64,000 nucleotides of DNA from Acidimicrobiales bacterium. Lineage in GTDB: Bacteria > Actinomycetota > Acidimicrobiia > Acidimicrobiales > SZUA-35. The notes below the pieces were generated by a model. The model had not been told where the DNA came from, ran no database searches, and saw only the letters and a list, made by a program, of their open reading frames with translations. Below are positions 9,468 through 18,202 of this stretch, in pieces. The stretch is taken from the NCBI GenBank assembly GCA_020629155.1, contig JAHDDW010000013.1, positions 1-64,000 of the forward strand, written 5' to 3'. The position numbers and the translations under genes were made by a program. Within the stretch, counting starts at the first letter, position 1; each line of letters begins with the position of its first letter.

Positions 9468-9532
9468 CGTTATGGACAGAAAATCTACCATTATCTATCC
9501 ACAACGATAATTTCCAGCCATGTTATGGATAG
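9468..9532. promoter_or_regulatory. Three copies of a TATGGAYAG motif
   Basis: CGTTATGGACAG (9468-9479), its diverged inverse CTATCCACAACG (9495-9506) and TGTTATGGATAG (9521-9532) are spaced about 26-27 bp apart, upstream of the minus-strand ATPase gene that starts at 9449. Regular spacing and alternating orientation suggest binding sites for a regulator. The rest of 9533-9781 shows no gene or recognisable element. Confidence 0.4.
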
Positions 9533-9805
9533 GACTATAAGAACAAATAAGCCTTTCCACCAACAAGAGGGGTGTTGTACAGTTATCATTTTGTGCCACT
9601 TTTCTTATGTACGGTGTCCTAAACGATCCAGAAAATTGAACTTAGGTGCGGAACTGGATTTGATTCAAAGAAATTACTAGAGTTCTAAACTGGTGCCTGC
9701 CAATCGCAGAAAAATAACACAAAGAAAATTTATTCCGCATGAAACGTAGGCCAAGCAATTTTTTGTGTCTGGGAACTTTTCTTGAAGAGGGTTCGTCTCA
9801 ATGGT

Positions 9806-11992
9806 ATGAGCAAATCACATAGATCTAAAACCAAATCAGCACTTACACTTCTTCTCGCTCTCAGCGTAGGCGCATCAGCGTGTACATCGGGAGACGGCAA
9901 AGAACAAGAGCAAGAGAACCTTAGCTCCGAAGATATACAACTAACTTCTGCGCTTGAAACCTTTGACAGCTGTGAACTGCTGTTAGAAGATATAAAAGCT
10001 GAGGCATTAGAACGAGTAGGCCCGTATGGCTTTGGCGAAGGAGGCGGAGACTACTCGATTATCGAACGATTCAGAAATAGCTTCGGCGGCGACGAAGACT
10101 TTGCTGTTGAAGAGTCTATGGATATGGCAACTGCTGACGCAGAAGCTCCAGCGGCAGCAGCGCCGCAGTCTAAAACAGCTTCTGCTACTGAAGGCTCGTT
10201 CTCGACAACAAATAACCAAGAGGCAGCAGTTGACGAAGCTGACCTTGTGAAGACAGACGGCAAAAGTATTATTCTTCTCCGCAATCAAGAACTTCATATC
10301 ATTGATGCGCAAGATAATGAGCTAGTGACAACAGTCAAACTCCCTAAAAATATTTCGCAAGGTGAACTGTTTTTAACAGATGACACCATTTATGTGATGG
10401 GTCGCAGCTGGGAAGACGTCGACTATGAAGAAAACATCATCATGGAAGATGGCCCTATAGACGGCGATATTGCGGTCGACTGGGCAGGGCCAGCACAAAG
10501 CCCGAGCACCGTTCTTATTGCACTTGATAGAGACACAGGAGATATTCAACAGCAACGCAAAATGTCTGGCAACTACCTATCGGCTAGAGAAGTAGACGGC
10601 ACAATTCGCGTTGTGCTCTCAACTCAGGGCACATCTATAGACTTTGTTTACCCGAACTCAGATAGCGGGAAAGCGAAGAAAGCTGCTGAGACAGCAAACA
10701 GAACTCTTATCGAAGAATCAACGCTTGAGGACTGGGTTCCGTATACAAAAGGCTCAGATGTCGAAGTTGATTGCGGCAATATTCATATGCCGAAAGACTT
10801 TGCAGGCTTTGGCCTTGTTACTGTTGTTACGATAGATGGGAACAAAGGACTCGCGCCTGTTGATTCGCTCGCGGTGTTCACCGACGCGCAAGATGTGTAT
10901 GCTTCAACTGAGCGTCTTGTTGTTGCAACGCCTCGTTGGCAAAAAGATGGCCGCAATAATGACGACTATGAGACTGCATTGCACAGCTTCGACATTAGCG
11001 ACCCAGAAACGATATCGTATAAGGCATCAGGATCGGTCCGAGGCTCGCTTCTAAACAGGTTCTCTCTTTCAGAGCACGAAGGTTATCTGCGTGTGGCGAC
11101 CACTGATGGAAGCCCTTGGGGCCGTGGCAACCAAAGCGAAAGCTATGTGACTGTTCTGGAAGAAGACGACGGCGCGTTGAAGAAAGTTGGCCAAGTTGGC
11201 GACCTCGGCAAAGGCGAAACTATCTTTGCCGTTCGCTTTATGGGCGATGTTGGCTATGTCGTGACGTTCCGTCAGACAGACCCGCTGTATACAGTCGACC
11301 TTAGCGACCCTAGTGACCCAACTGTCCGCGGCGAGCTAAAGATCCCTGGTTTCTCAGAATACCTGCACCCTCTAAGCGAAGATATGCTGCTCGGCGTCGG
11401 CACTGACGGCGATGAGAACGGGGCAAATAACCAAGCCGTTGTGTCACTATTTGATGTGAGCGACCTTGATGACCCGAAACGTATCGACACCTTTGAGCTA
11501 GCTGAAAGCACAAGCGAAGGACGATCGTTTAGCTCCTACAGTCAGGTAGCTAACGATGCACGAGCATTTACTCTCCACGAAGACATTGCCTACGTGCCTG
11601 TTGGGTGGAACAACTATTCGCAGCGCCTAGATCAAGAGCGCAATGGCGAAGAGCTTGTCGCTATCGATGTTTCTGGAGAAACGCTTAAAGAACAAGGACG
11701 TATCTCGCATGCCGAAACAAAAGAATGTGAAGGCTTCGAAGATTACCCTGTTGAACCACAAAATGATGATGCAGAGGAAAGATTCTCAGAAGAAGGTTTC
11801 TTTGAAGAACGTGAAGAGGCACTAGCCACAGAAGCAAAATCCGTGATTGAAGAACGCTTTTGCTACAGCTATCAACCTCAAATCGAACGCTCTATTGTGA
11901 TCGATGACAACATCTACAGCATTTCGCAAGACGGCGTGCAAGTAAACGATGTTGATTCATACGACAAAGTAGAGATGATTTCGTTCAAGTAA
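9806..11992 (+). CDS. Secreted lipoprotein with beta-propeller domain
   Basis: About 728 residues from the ATG at 9806; a TTG at 9782 would add 8. A basic N-terminus, a hydrophobic stretch (ALTLLLALSVGASAC) and a Cys in a lipobox-like context indicate a lipoprotein. The rest resembles the actinobacterial/archaeal 'C-terminal beta-propeller distantly related to WD-40' family. It has an AVDEADLVKTDG motif, repeated blades such as VSLFDVSDLDDPKRI and YTVDLSDPSDPT, and acidic low-complexity linkers. The role is unknown, presumably extracellular binding. A hairpin terminator follows at 12010. Confidence 0.85.
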   Translation: MSKSHRSKTKSALTLLLALSVGASACTSGDGKEQEQENLSSEDIQLTSALETFDSCELLLEDIKAEALERVGPYGFGEGGGDYSIIERFRNSFGGDEDFAVEESMDMATADAEAPAAAAPQSKTASATEGSFSTTNNQEAAVDEADLVKTDGKSIILLRNQELHIIDAQDNELVTTVKLPKNISQGELFLTDDTIYVMGRSWEDVDYEENIIMEDGPIDGDIAVDWAGPAQSPSTVLIALDRDTGDIQQQRKMSGNYLSAREVDGTIRVVLSTQGTSIDFVYPNSDSGKAKKAAETANRTLIEESTLEDWVPYTKGSDVEVDCGNIHMPKDFAGFGLVTVVTIDGNKGLAPVDSLAVFTDAQDVYASTERLVVATPRWQKDGRNNDDYETALHSFDISDPETISYKASGSVRGSLLNRFSLSEHEGYLRVATTDGSPWGRGNQSESYVTVLEEDDGALKKVGQVGDLGKGETIFAVRFMGDVGYVVTFRQTDPLYTVDLSDPSDPTVRGELKIPGFSEYLHPLSEDMLLGVGTDGDENGANNQAVVSLFDVSDLDDPKRIDTFELAESTSEGRSFSSYSQVANDARAFTLHEDIAYVPVGWNNYSQRLDQERNGEELVAIDVSGETLKEQGRISHAETKECEGFEDYPVEPQNDDAEERFSEEGFFEEREEALATEAKSVIEERFCYSYQPQIERSIVIDDNIYSISQDGVQVNDVDSYDKVEMISFK

Positions 11993-12009
11993 ACGTTGGA
12001 AAATGACTA

Positions 12010-12043
12010 ACAAGCAGCCGTGTCTTATGGTGCGGCTGCTTGT
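12010..12043 (+). terminator. Rho-independent terminator-like hairpin
   Basis: Perfect 11-bp arms ACAAGCAGCCG (12010-12020) and CGGCTGCTTGT (12033-12043) around a 12-nt loop, followed by ATTTTG. It lies 18 bp after the beta-propeller gene. It can also act for the convergent minus-strand unit ending at 12117. Confidence 0.75.
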
Positions 12044-12116
12044 ATTTTGCCATCTGATTTCAAAGTCTTTTATAGTTGACGAAACCCTCAGTATGGCTGC
12101 CTTGGGTCTTCGATTT

Positions 12117-12317
12117 CTAGCTTTGGACGGGTTCAGCAGCTCCCCTATATTTAAGGATCGCGCCAAGGCATAGAGCCCCTAATGCTAAGCAAAATAGTGT
12201 CACAGCTTGCGCTGAAGATAGAGTTGCTAGTTCAGTCAATATAGCTGTAGTACCAAGTGTGGTTAGTATCATCCCAAAGATTAACAAAGGTAGTGACGGT
12301 TGTTTGTTAGTTGACAT
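12117..12317 (-). CDS. Small two-helix membrane protein
   Basis: 66 residues from the ATG at 12317, chosen because AAGGGG stands just upstream. Two membrane helices are predicted, LPLLIFGMILTTLGTTAIL and AVTLFCLALGALCLGAIL, with a short loop. I recognise no family. Its start lies inside the 3' end of the frame-corrected PspC/LiaF-like gene (overlap of 11 bp). It is therefore probably co-translated with that gene and may belong to the same envelope module. Confidence 0.7.
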   Translation of the reverse strand: MSTNKQPSLPLLIFGMILTTLGTTAILTELATLSSAQAVTLFCLALGALCLGAILKYRGAAEPVQS

Positions 12318-12500
12318 TGATAGACCCCTTTTCTCGTGCTTCATTTCCTGGTTCTTGATCAAGCTGATTTAGCTCTTTTCTCAATTTCTCGATTTCGAGT
12401 TCTATGGAGCTAGAAATGATTTCCTTTTCACGTTCTTCGAGAAATATACCTTCAGGGTTTGGTCCTCTAGAATCGTCATGCCACCAGTCGTCATTGTATT
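12307..12500 (-). other. Out-of-frame coiled-coil tail of the PspC gene
   Basis: In the frame one base off from the PspC/LiaF-like gene, an open stretch encodes NDDWWHDDSRGPNPEG, an acidic helix and a heptad-like coiled coil (ELEIEKLRKELNQLDQE), ending in TAA at 12307-12309. The in-frame ending at 12402 instead gives a basic, unconvincing tail (VYFSKNVKRKSFLAP). One base appears to be missing near 12493-12499. Restoring it would join the two parts into a protein of about 558 residues. Confidence 0.6.
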
Positions 12501-13985
12501 AGCTGTCAACTCTCTTGTAGTTGTAGGGCTTTGTTCGTCTTCTGACAAACGCCTTTCTAGAGCAGACTGCACTTCGGTAGCCGTTATGATTCCACCCTTT
12601 TCTAGCCTCTCAAGGTCTTCAGATGCTAGGCCTACAAGATAACCCTTACGTTCTTGAGAACCCATTTCTTCTAAATACATTTTGTGGTTTGCGAATGATC
12701 GGTCACCTTCAAGATATCGTTTGCGTTCATCTGACGGTAGTGCTGCTAAGAAAGCTTCCCGTTCTTCTAGCGGAGCGTTATTGTTAAACATCCACGTTTT
12801 GCCATCAAAATAAACATCTTGTACGTTTCGTTCTTCATAATAATTTTTGCCTGCGCTACGCCGTAGCTCATCATCTGCAGATCGGATAAATAAAGCACCC
12901 ACTTCAAGATCGCTATCTAGAAATAACACTGGAGCAGTATCTTTCGCTTCATACCCACCACTTGGGTAGGCAGAACCAAAACCTTCTTCCGAGAAGTGCT
13001 CAAAGTACCCTACTTCTACAGAAGAGTTAAGCTGTACATTGATGTCATCTGGCACAATAATTTCTAATTTGCCTATGTCTAGAGAAACCCCCACGAATGC
13101 ATCTTCTTCGAGAGACACAGAAGATAAGTCAAGTAGATGGCTACCCACATCGAACGAATAAACATCGTCTAGCTCGGCAGCGTTTGCGACAATATGTCGT
13201 GTCGGCTCAATGGAACCGACATAGTGAATTCCTGCTGATACTCCAAGCCCAAGCAGCGCAATGAAACTTAGCAATATCACTGGGATGGAACGACCGACAT
13301 AGGCACTAGCGATAATTACTGCGCCGCAGATGCAAACAAGCAGCCCGAACATAACCATGGCCGAAAGAGAGAACAAACCAATTTGGTCACCTAGAAGAGC
13401 CAGCCCTATGAGCAAAACGCTCGCTGCAATAGTTATCGCAAATAGCGGTGGCGTTGGTTCTTTACGCTTTTTTCGCTGCAAACCTGGTCGCACCCAACTT
13501 CGTCCAGAAGGCTTGTTAGCTACTACGCTGTCGGCGCTACTCAGCTCGTTACGAGAAACAATATTTTCCTCTTTCAATAACTCATCATCTCTGCCAGGAC
13601 GCCTATTCAGCAAGAATAAGCCGCCTCCCAACAACGCTAAGGTTACGAGCACTTCTGAAGAATCAGCTATAGTAAAAATTAGCACTGTGCCTAATCCAAT
13701 TCCTGTAATATAAAGCAGATCTTGGTACTGCCAATTTGTTGGAATCTGGATACCTATTTGTGAACTGGGCGACGGGATAATAAGCCAAGCCATGAGGTAG
13801 GCCACAACGCCAGCGCCGCCTGCAAATGTTGCGATAATAAACCCGAGCTGCACAAAACGAACCTCGATATCGAAATAGTCAGCAAGGCCAGCAGCTACAC
13901 CGCCGATAGTACAGTTTTCAGAGCGCCGCAGCATGCGCTTCGGCGGCTCCTGTGGGATTTGATGGGTTTCAGTAGTTTCTGTCAT
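12402..13985 (-). CDS. PspC-domain / LiaF-like membrane protein
   Basis: 527 residues as read. N-terminal PspC domain (RRSENCTIGGVAAGLADYFD near 20-39, then a membrane pair). Further membrane helices lie at about 85-130 and 175-250. An extracytoplasmic beta-rich 'toastrack'-like region follows, VGVSLDIGKLEIIVPDDINV near 300-330. The charged C-terminal part has repeated short helices (EEREAFLAALPSDERKRYLEG). PspC/LiaF-like proteins sense envelope stress. It is divergent from a PspC-histidine kinase 140 bp away, the usual actinobacterial pairing. The last residues are probably wrong because of a frameshift near 12495. Confidence 0.8.
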   Translation of the reverse strand: MTETTETHQIPQEPPKRMLRRSENCTIGGVAAGLADYFDIEVRFVQLGFIIATFAGGAGVVAYLMAWLIIPSPSSQIGIQIPTNWQYQDLLYITGIGLGTVLIFTIADSSEVLVTLALLGGGLFLLNRRPGRDDELLKEENIVSRNELSSADSVVANKPSGRSWVRPGLQRKKRKEPTPPLFAITIAASVLLIGLALLGDQIGLFSLSAMVMFGLLVCICGAVIIASAYVGRSIPVILLSFIALLGLGVSAGIHYVGSIEPTRHIVANAAELDDVYSFDVGSHLLDLSSVSLEEDAFVGVSLDIGKLEIIVPDDINVQLNSSVEVGYFEHFSEEGFGSAYPSGGYEAKDTAPVLFLDSDLEVGALFIRSADDELRRSAGKNYYEERNVQDVYFDGKTWMFNNNAPLEEREAFLAALPSDERKRYLEGDRSFANHKMYLEEMGSQERKGYLVGLASEDLERLEKGGIITATEVQSALERRLSEDEQSPTTTRELTANTMTTGGMTILEDQTLKVYFSKNVKRKSFLAP

Positions 13986-14125
13986 GTTTCTAGTATGATT
14001 TTATCTTGCGGTCGCCACCATCAGGATTCACACTGATCTTTTACTGTACCCCTGAGAAAGCCTCAGGGTTATCCCTGATTTCAACAAGACTAGAGACATG
14101 TCATACTAGATCAGAGGACTAACTT

Positions 14126-15340
14126 ATGCAGCTTTCACAATCTAATGCAACAGAAAGCGCTGTTATCGGCGAACGCTACTGGCAATGGCCACGTCTTGAT
14201 CATAAAAACCGTGTTATCGGTGGTGTCTCATCGGGAGTAGCAGAAGAGCTCGGGCTTGATCCGCTTCTAGTGCGAATCGGCTTCCTTTTTCTTCTTATCG
14301 CTGGTGGTATAGGTATTGCACTTTATGCTTGTCTTTGGCTTGTTCTTGCGTTCAAAGAATTTCAGCAGCCTGTTGTTAGATACCAGGCTACGGCCAAAGG
14401 TCGCAGCCTGCGGGAGCGGCAACTAGGTTTTGCTTTTCTCATTTTAGGTGTCGCAAGTTTCAGCTTCAATATCTTAGGCACTCGTTGGTTTCCGTTTTGG
14501 GCCAGTGGTTTTATAGCGTTAGGGCTTTTGTCACTCCGTGACGGCTATATGCGTCGCAAAACGCTTCGCCCCAAAACCTTTCCGCAATTTATGCAAGTAG
14601 CCTCTGGTGTGGCACTAAGCCTCGTCGGGTCTGTCTTACTAATAGCTCAGATAAGCCCGACGAAAGATCTTGTCTCGCTTTTCCCCTTCTTGCTTGTTTT
14701 TCTCGGACTTTTTGTGGCAGTAGCACCTTGGGGCTGGCGCTTTCTCGCCGATTTTGATCAGGAACGCCACGCACGCATACAGTCCGATATGCAAGCTGAC
14801 ATTTCTGCGCATCTCCACGATTCAGTGCTACAGACACTGCTACTTATTCAACAAAACCATGCAGACCCTACCGTTGTGCGCAACTTAGCTCGTCGCCAAG
14901 ATAGAGAACTGCGCAACTGGTTGGACGATACCAGATCTTCACGTACAAGCGAAAGTATGAAAGGGTGGCTTGATTCGATGGCCAACGATGTTGAAAATCT
15001 CTATGGGACACCCGTAGAAATCGTGGCTGTCGGCGACTTACTTGTTACCCAACAAACCGAAACTGCACTACAAGCGGCAAAAGAAGCTGCAGTAAATGCA
15101 GCAAAGCACTCTAGGGCACAACAAATAGACGTTTTTGCTGAAGTACATCCGCAGAAACTGGAACTGTTTATAAAAGACCGAGGCAAAGGGTTTGACTATG
15201 CCAAAGCAACACAAGACCGTCAAGGCATCCGTCATTCAATTGTGGGGAGAATCGAACGAATCGGCGGTTCTGCTAACGTTGTGACATCCGAAAAAGGAAC
15301 TGACATAGAAATTGTTGTTCCTCTAGAAAGCACGCAATGA
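14126..15340 (+). CDS. PspC-domain sensor histidine kinase
   Basis: 404 residues. PspC domain at 24-80 (NRVIGGVSSGVAEELGLDP plus a membrane hairpin), further membrane segments to about residue 205, then a HisKA_3-type dimerisation helix with the phosphoacceptor His231 in AHLHDSVLQTL. The HATPase domain has N-box EAAVNAAKHS (Asn324) and G1 box DRGKGFD (Asp351). It autophosphorylates and passes the phosphate to the LuxR-type regulator, whose ATG overlaps its stop by 4 bp. It is likely a sensor of envelope stress together with the divergent PspC/LiaF-like protein. Confidence 0.9.
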   Translation: MQLSQSNATESAVIGERYWQWPRLDHKNRVIGGVSSGVAEELGLDPLLVRIGFLFLLIAGGIGIALYACLWLVLAFKEFQQPVVRYQATAKGRSLRERQLGFAFLILGVASFSFNILGTRWFPFWASGFIALGLLSLRDGYMRRKTLRPKTFPQFMQVASGVALSLVGSVLLIAQISPTKDLVSLFPFLLVFLGLFVAVAPWGWRFLADFDQERHARIQSDMQADISAHLHDSVLQTLLLIQQNHADPTVVRNLARRQDRELRNWLDDTRSSRTSESMKGWLDSMANDVENLYGTPVEIVAVGDLLVTQQTETALQAAKEAAVNAAKHSRAQQIDVFAEVHPQKLELFIKDRGKGFDYAKATQDRQGIRHSIVGRIERIGGSANVVTSEKGTDIEIVVPLESTQ

Positions 15341-15977
15341 CCTATCAGCCACGCATAGTTTTCTCATAGATGACCATCAACTTGTGCGGCAAGGCGTTCG
15401 AGCAACGTTAGGTGATACCGTTCATGTTGTAGGTGAAGCTGCAAGTGTAAGTGAAGCAATTGCAGTGCTCGCAGAAACCAAACCAGATGTCGCGCTTGTT
15501 GATGTGCATCTTCCTGATGGAACGGCATCAGATGTTATTACAAAGACCAAAAACTATCCGACAAAGTTTTTAGCGCTTTCGGTCAGTGACTCGCCCAAAG
15601 ACGTTATTGCCACTATTAGAGCTGGAGCGAGGGGCTACGTAACGAAATCAATCGCAAGTGACGACTTGGTGGACGCACTGCGACGTGTCGCTGAAGGTGA
15701 TGCTGTGTTTTCGCCACGTCTTGCAGGCTTTGTACTTGATGCTTTTGCAGCAAGCTCACCAGCAGAAGAGAAAACCAGCGAATTAGATCTTCTCACTCCT
15801 CGCGAAAGTGAAGTGATGCGTTTACTAGCACGAGGGTACGCCTATAAAGAGATAGCAGCACGATTAACAATTTCAATAAAAACAGTAGAGACCCATGCTT
15901 CTAACGTGTTACGCAAGCTGCAACTTTCTAGTCGTAATGAACTAACCTATTGGGCGGTGCAACGCAAAATCGTGTGA
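15337..15977 (+). CDS. LuxR-family response regulator, frameshifted near start
   Basis: Receiver plus LuxR-type HTH. The start ATG at 15337 overlaps the kinase stop, and its first residues MTYQPRIVF are typical of a receiver. That frame then hits TAG, while the receiver continues one base off with LIDDHQLVRQGV. A run of four T at 15359-15362 would have to be five. As read, only a GTG at 15384 gives an open frame (197 residues), and that lacks the acidic DD pair. The phosphorylation site is in PDVALVDVHLPDG and the HTH is LTPRESEVMRLLARG through SNVLRKLQL. With the missing base the protein would have 213 residues. Cognate partner of the PspC kinase. Confidence 0.85.
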
Positions 15978-16016
15978 CGCCTATTGCCCATGGGCTTTTT
16001 TGCGGTAGAGTGTAGT

Positions 16017-17621
16017 ATGGCTAGCTTACCTGTGCAGTTCAGAAGCTTACGCAAAGATTCCATTTCAGGCTGCCCTCTTATAAAAAGTTTCACTACAACA
16101 ATCGAAGCTGGATCACATGTTTGTTTCATAGGCCCTAAAGTTGAAACCACTGCGCTGCTCGAACTTGTTAGCGGCTTGCAAGATCCTACAAGTGGCTCTA
16201 TCAGAGTAGGGACTTCGCAGGTTGCTGGCACCTCATCAGAGCTTCTTCAAATGCAGCTCGGAGTGCTACAAGAGAACCCATGGCTAACGCAAGATAGTTT
16301 ACTAAAAAATGTTTCACCTGCTGGCTTCACAAGACGTAATCGAACCAAAGTCACGAAAGCGATAGAGCTCGCACAGGTGCAGCGCATCGCACGAAAAATG
16401 CCGCAAGGGTTAGCGACTCCTGTTATTTCTCATGCGCAGCTCTCTCTTCTAGAGCGTAGGCAAATTGCATTAGCAAAAGTGTTGGCGAATGACCCAAAAG
16501 TTTTACTTTTAGAACGCCCTTTAAGCGGCCTCACAAATGATGAAGCGAAAATTTTTAGCTCTGTTTTAGCAGACGCCTCTCAGGGAAGAACAGTTTTAAC
16601 CTTTTCACAAAATTACAAAAACGCGCGACGGGCGCAACAAGTTTTTATAATCGACCAAGGCACTATCTTATGTTCTACCTCGACTGCGAGCGTCTACTCA
16701 CAAGGGACAATACATAAGTTCATGGATGATTGCACCGCTCAACCATCTAGCGCAACAGATACGTGGAATTTCCAACCTGGGGTTGAAACGATAACTGGCT
16801 ATGTAACTTCTCATCTGCATAGTCGTCGCAATGGCATTGAAACATGGGTTGCCTGGAGCACTGCCGAGAAAACCGACGTCAAAATTCGTCTCCCGAAACA
16901 GCAACCAACAAACAAATCAGTTCTGCAACATTTAGAGAACGAGTTTCATGCGCTGCAAAATGTTACAAGCCAGCTACTTCCTCAACCACTTAAAAAATCT
17001 CTGCTGCATGATATTCCTTACACCGTTTTTGAAAGTGTCAAAGGTGAAACGTTAGCTTCGACGCTACGGCAACTACACTGTGGACTTTCGCTGCCTGAAC
17101 TTCTACGTTTAAGTTCTGATATAGCGCGTGCTCTCTTCCAGCTGCATAGCCAAAGTTTTGCCCATCTTGATCTTAACCCACGCTGTATCCGTATCGAAGC
17201 TGGCCAAAATAGGATTTCAAGTGCACGATTTATAACAAAATGTGGGCGCAAGATCGATGATTTAGTCGTTGAATCTGAACCTTTTTTTCAGGCTCCTGAA
17301 CGGATTCCTGGCTCTAAGGCCTTAGCCGCCAGCGATATTTTTTCTTTAGGTCGGCTGCTTTATCGATGTGCGGCTGGCCCTGTTCCTTTCACAAGAAAAA
17401 ATCAGCCACCACAGCATAACCTAACTTTCTTCTTACCACAGGTTCCGCCTTCTTTCGCCGAGCTCGTTGAACAGATGATGGATGTAGACTGGCGTCAACG
17501 ACCAACTATCCAAAATATTATTGCCACTATCAATACACTCAAGCCAAACGAGATACTACTCGAAGACGCCACAATGGTAGATGTGACGCAACCCAAAGTG
17601 CACTCTTCTAGCGACTTCTAG
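16017..17621 (+). CDS. Degenerate ABC ATPase fused to pseudokinase
   Basis: 534 residues from the ATG at 16017; TTG at 15984 or ATG at 15990 would add 9-11, and residue numbers here use the longest form. Residues 22-235 follow an ABC exporter-type ATPase, but every catalytic motif is altered. Walker A is IGPKVETTA, the signature is AQLSLLERRQ instead of LSGGQRQ, Walker B is VLLLERPLSGL instead of LLLLDEPTSAL, and the H-loop His is Gln209. Residues 265-520 follow a Ser/Thr kinase: lysine in TDVKIRL, hinge FESVKGETL, HLDLNPRCI for HRDLKPxNI, no DFG, APER kept, SDIFSLGRLLY kept. Both halves look non-catalytic. It sits directly after the PspC kinase/regulator pair and may be a scaffold or ligand sensor there. 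No function is established. Confidence 0.75.
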   Translation: MASLPVQFRSLRKDSISGCPLIKSFTTTIEAGSHVCFIGPKVETTALLELVSGLQDPTSGSIRVGTSQVAGTSSELLQMQLGVLQENPWLTQDSLLKNVSPAGFTRRNRTKVTKAIELAQVQRIARKMPQGLATPVISHAQLSLLERRQIALAKVLANDPKVLLLERPLSGLTNDEAKIFSSVLADASQGRTVLTFSQNYKNARRAQQVFIIDQGTILCSTSTASVYSQGTIHKFMDDCTAQPSSATDTWNFQPGVETITGYVTSHLHSRRNGIETWVAWSTAEKTDVKIRLPKQQPTNKSVLQHLENEFHALQNVTSQLLPQPLKKSLLHDIPYTVFESVKGETLASTLRQLHCGLSLPELLRLSSDIARALFQLHSQSFAHLDLNPRCIRIEAGQNRISSARFITKCGRKIDDLVVESEPFFQAPERIPGSKALAASDIFSLGRLLYRCAAGPVPFTRKNQPPQHNLTFFLPQVPPSFAELVEQMMDVDWRQRPTIQNIIATINTLKPNEILLEDATMVDVTQPKVHSSSDF

Positions 17622-17643
17622 CTGTTACACAAACTATCGTTCG

Positions 17644-17838
17644 TTAAGATTCAGGACGCAAAAGAAGAGCAGCTTTATCGACTGCCCTTCTTGCTTTGCT
17701 AAGTTTTTTGTCAATCTCAGGGCGTTTCGTTCCGCCTGATTCGACCGTTTCACGCAACACTTCAACAGAAAGTTCAGTTAACGTTTCTGAGATAGCGTGC
17801 AGCTGGTTTGAAAGATCAACCAGCCGCTGATCAGTCAT
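17644..17838 (-). CDS. Small helical protein, unknown
   Basis: 64 residues from the ATG at 17838, which overlaps the stop of the preceding gene by 8 bp. The chain is helical (RLVDLSNQLHAISETLTELS) with a basic C-terminal half. No domain was recognised. The tight overlap with the acidic 66-residue protein upstream indicates a two-gene unit. Confidence 0.6.
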   Translation of the reverse strand: MTDQRLVDLSNQLHAISETLTELSVEVLRETVESGGTKRPEIDKKLSKARRAVDKAALLLRPES

Positions 17839-18034
17839 CGGTATCTTCTGTTGAGTATTCTTCGTATTCATCTTCCTCTTCAGGAGCGAACCCTACTTTT
17901 TTGGCTTCGTCGGTAACGGGCAGATCGAATGGATCATCCGATAAACGATCCATTAAGGATTCAATATCATCTTTGTCATTAGAGCGTTTAAACGCCCGAG
18001 CTTCCTCGTAACGACGATGTCTCCCTTTTTTCAT
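17831..18034 (-). CDS. Small protein with basic start and acidic tail
   Basis: 66 residues from the ATG at 18034, chosen because GGGAG lies 6 bp upstream. A basic start (KKGRHRRYEEARAFKRS) is followed by an acidic tail (EEEDEYEEYSTEDTDD). No domain was recognised. It is co-transcribed with the 64-residue helical protein downstream. Confidence 0.65.
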   Translation of the reverse strand: MKKGRHRRYEEARAFKRSNDKDDIESLMDRLSDDPFDLPVTDEAKKVGFAPEEEDEYEEYSTEDTDD

Positions 18035-18202
18035 GGGACACTCCCTGTAGAAATAGTAAATGTGGAGGGGCAGAACCACCAGCCCTCAACACGCTTGTTC
18101 AGCTCTTCATTGTAGGCAGATTTAATTTGGATTTGGTGCACCTAACTGAGTTTCTACGACTTTTATGCGAATAATTAAAATATTCGCTTCTAGATGGGTG
18201 CG

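Noticed and set aside
9411-9680. 89-residue plus-strand frame over the ATPase start
   Set aside because: It runs antisense to the ATPase gene start and through the motif copies; the peptide is not protein-like.
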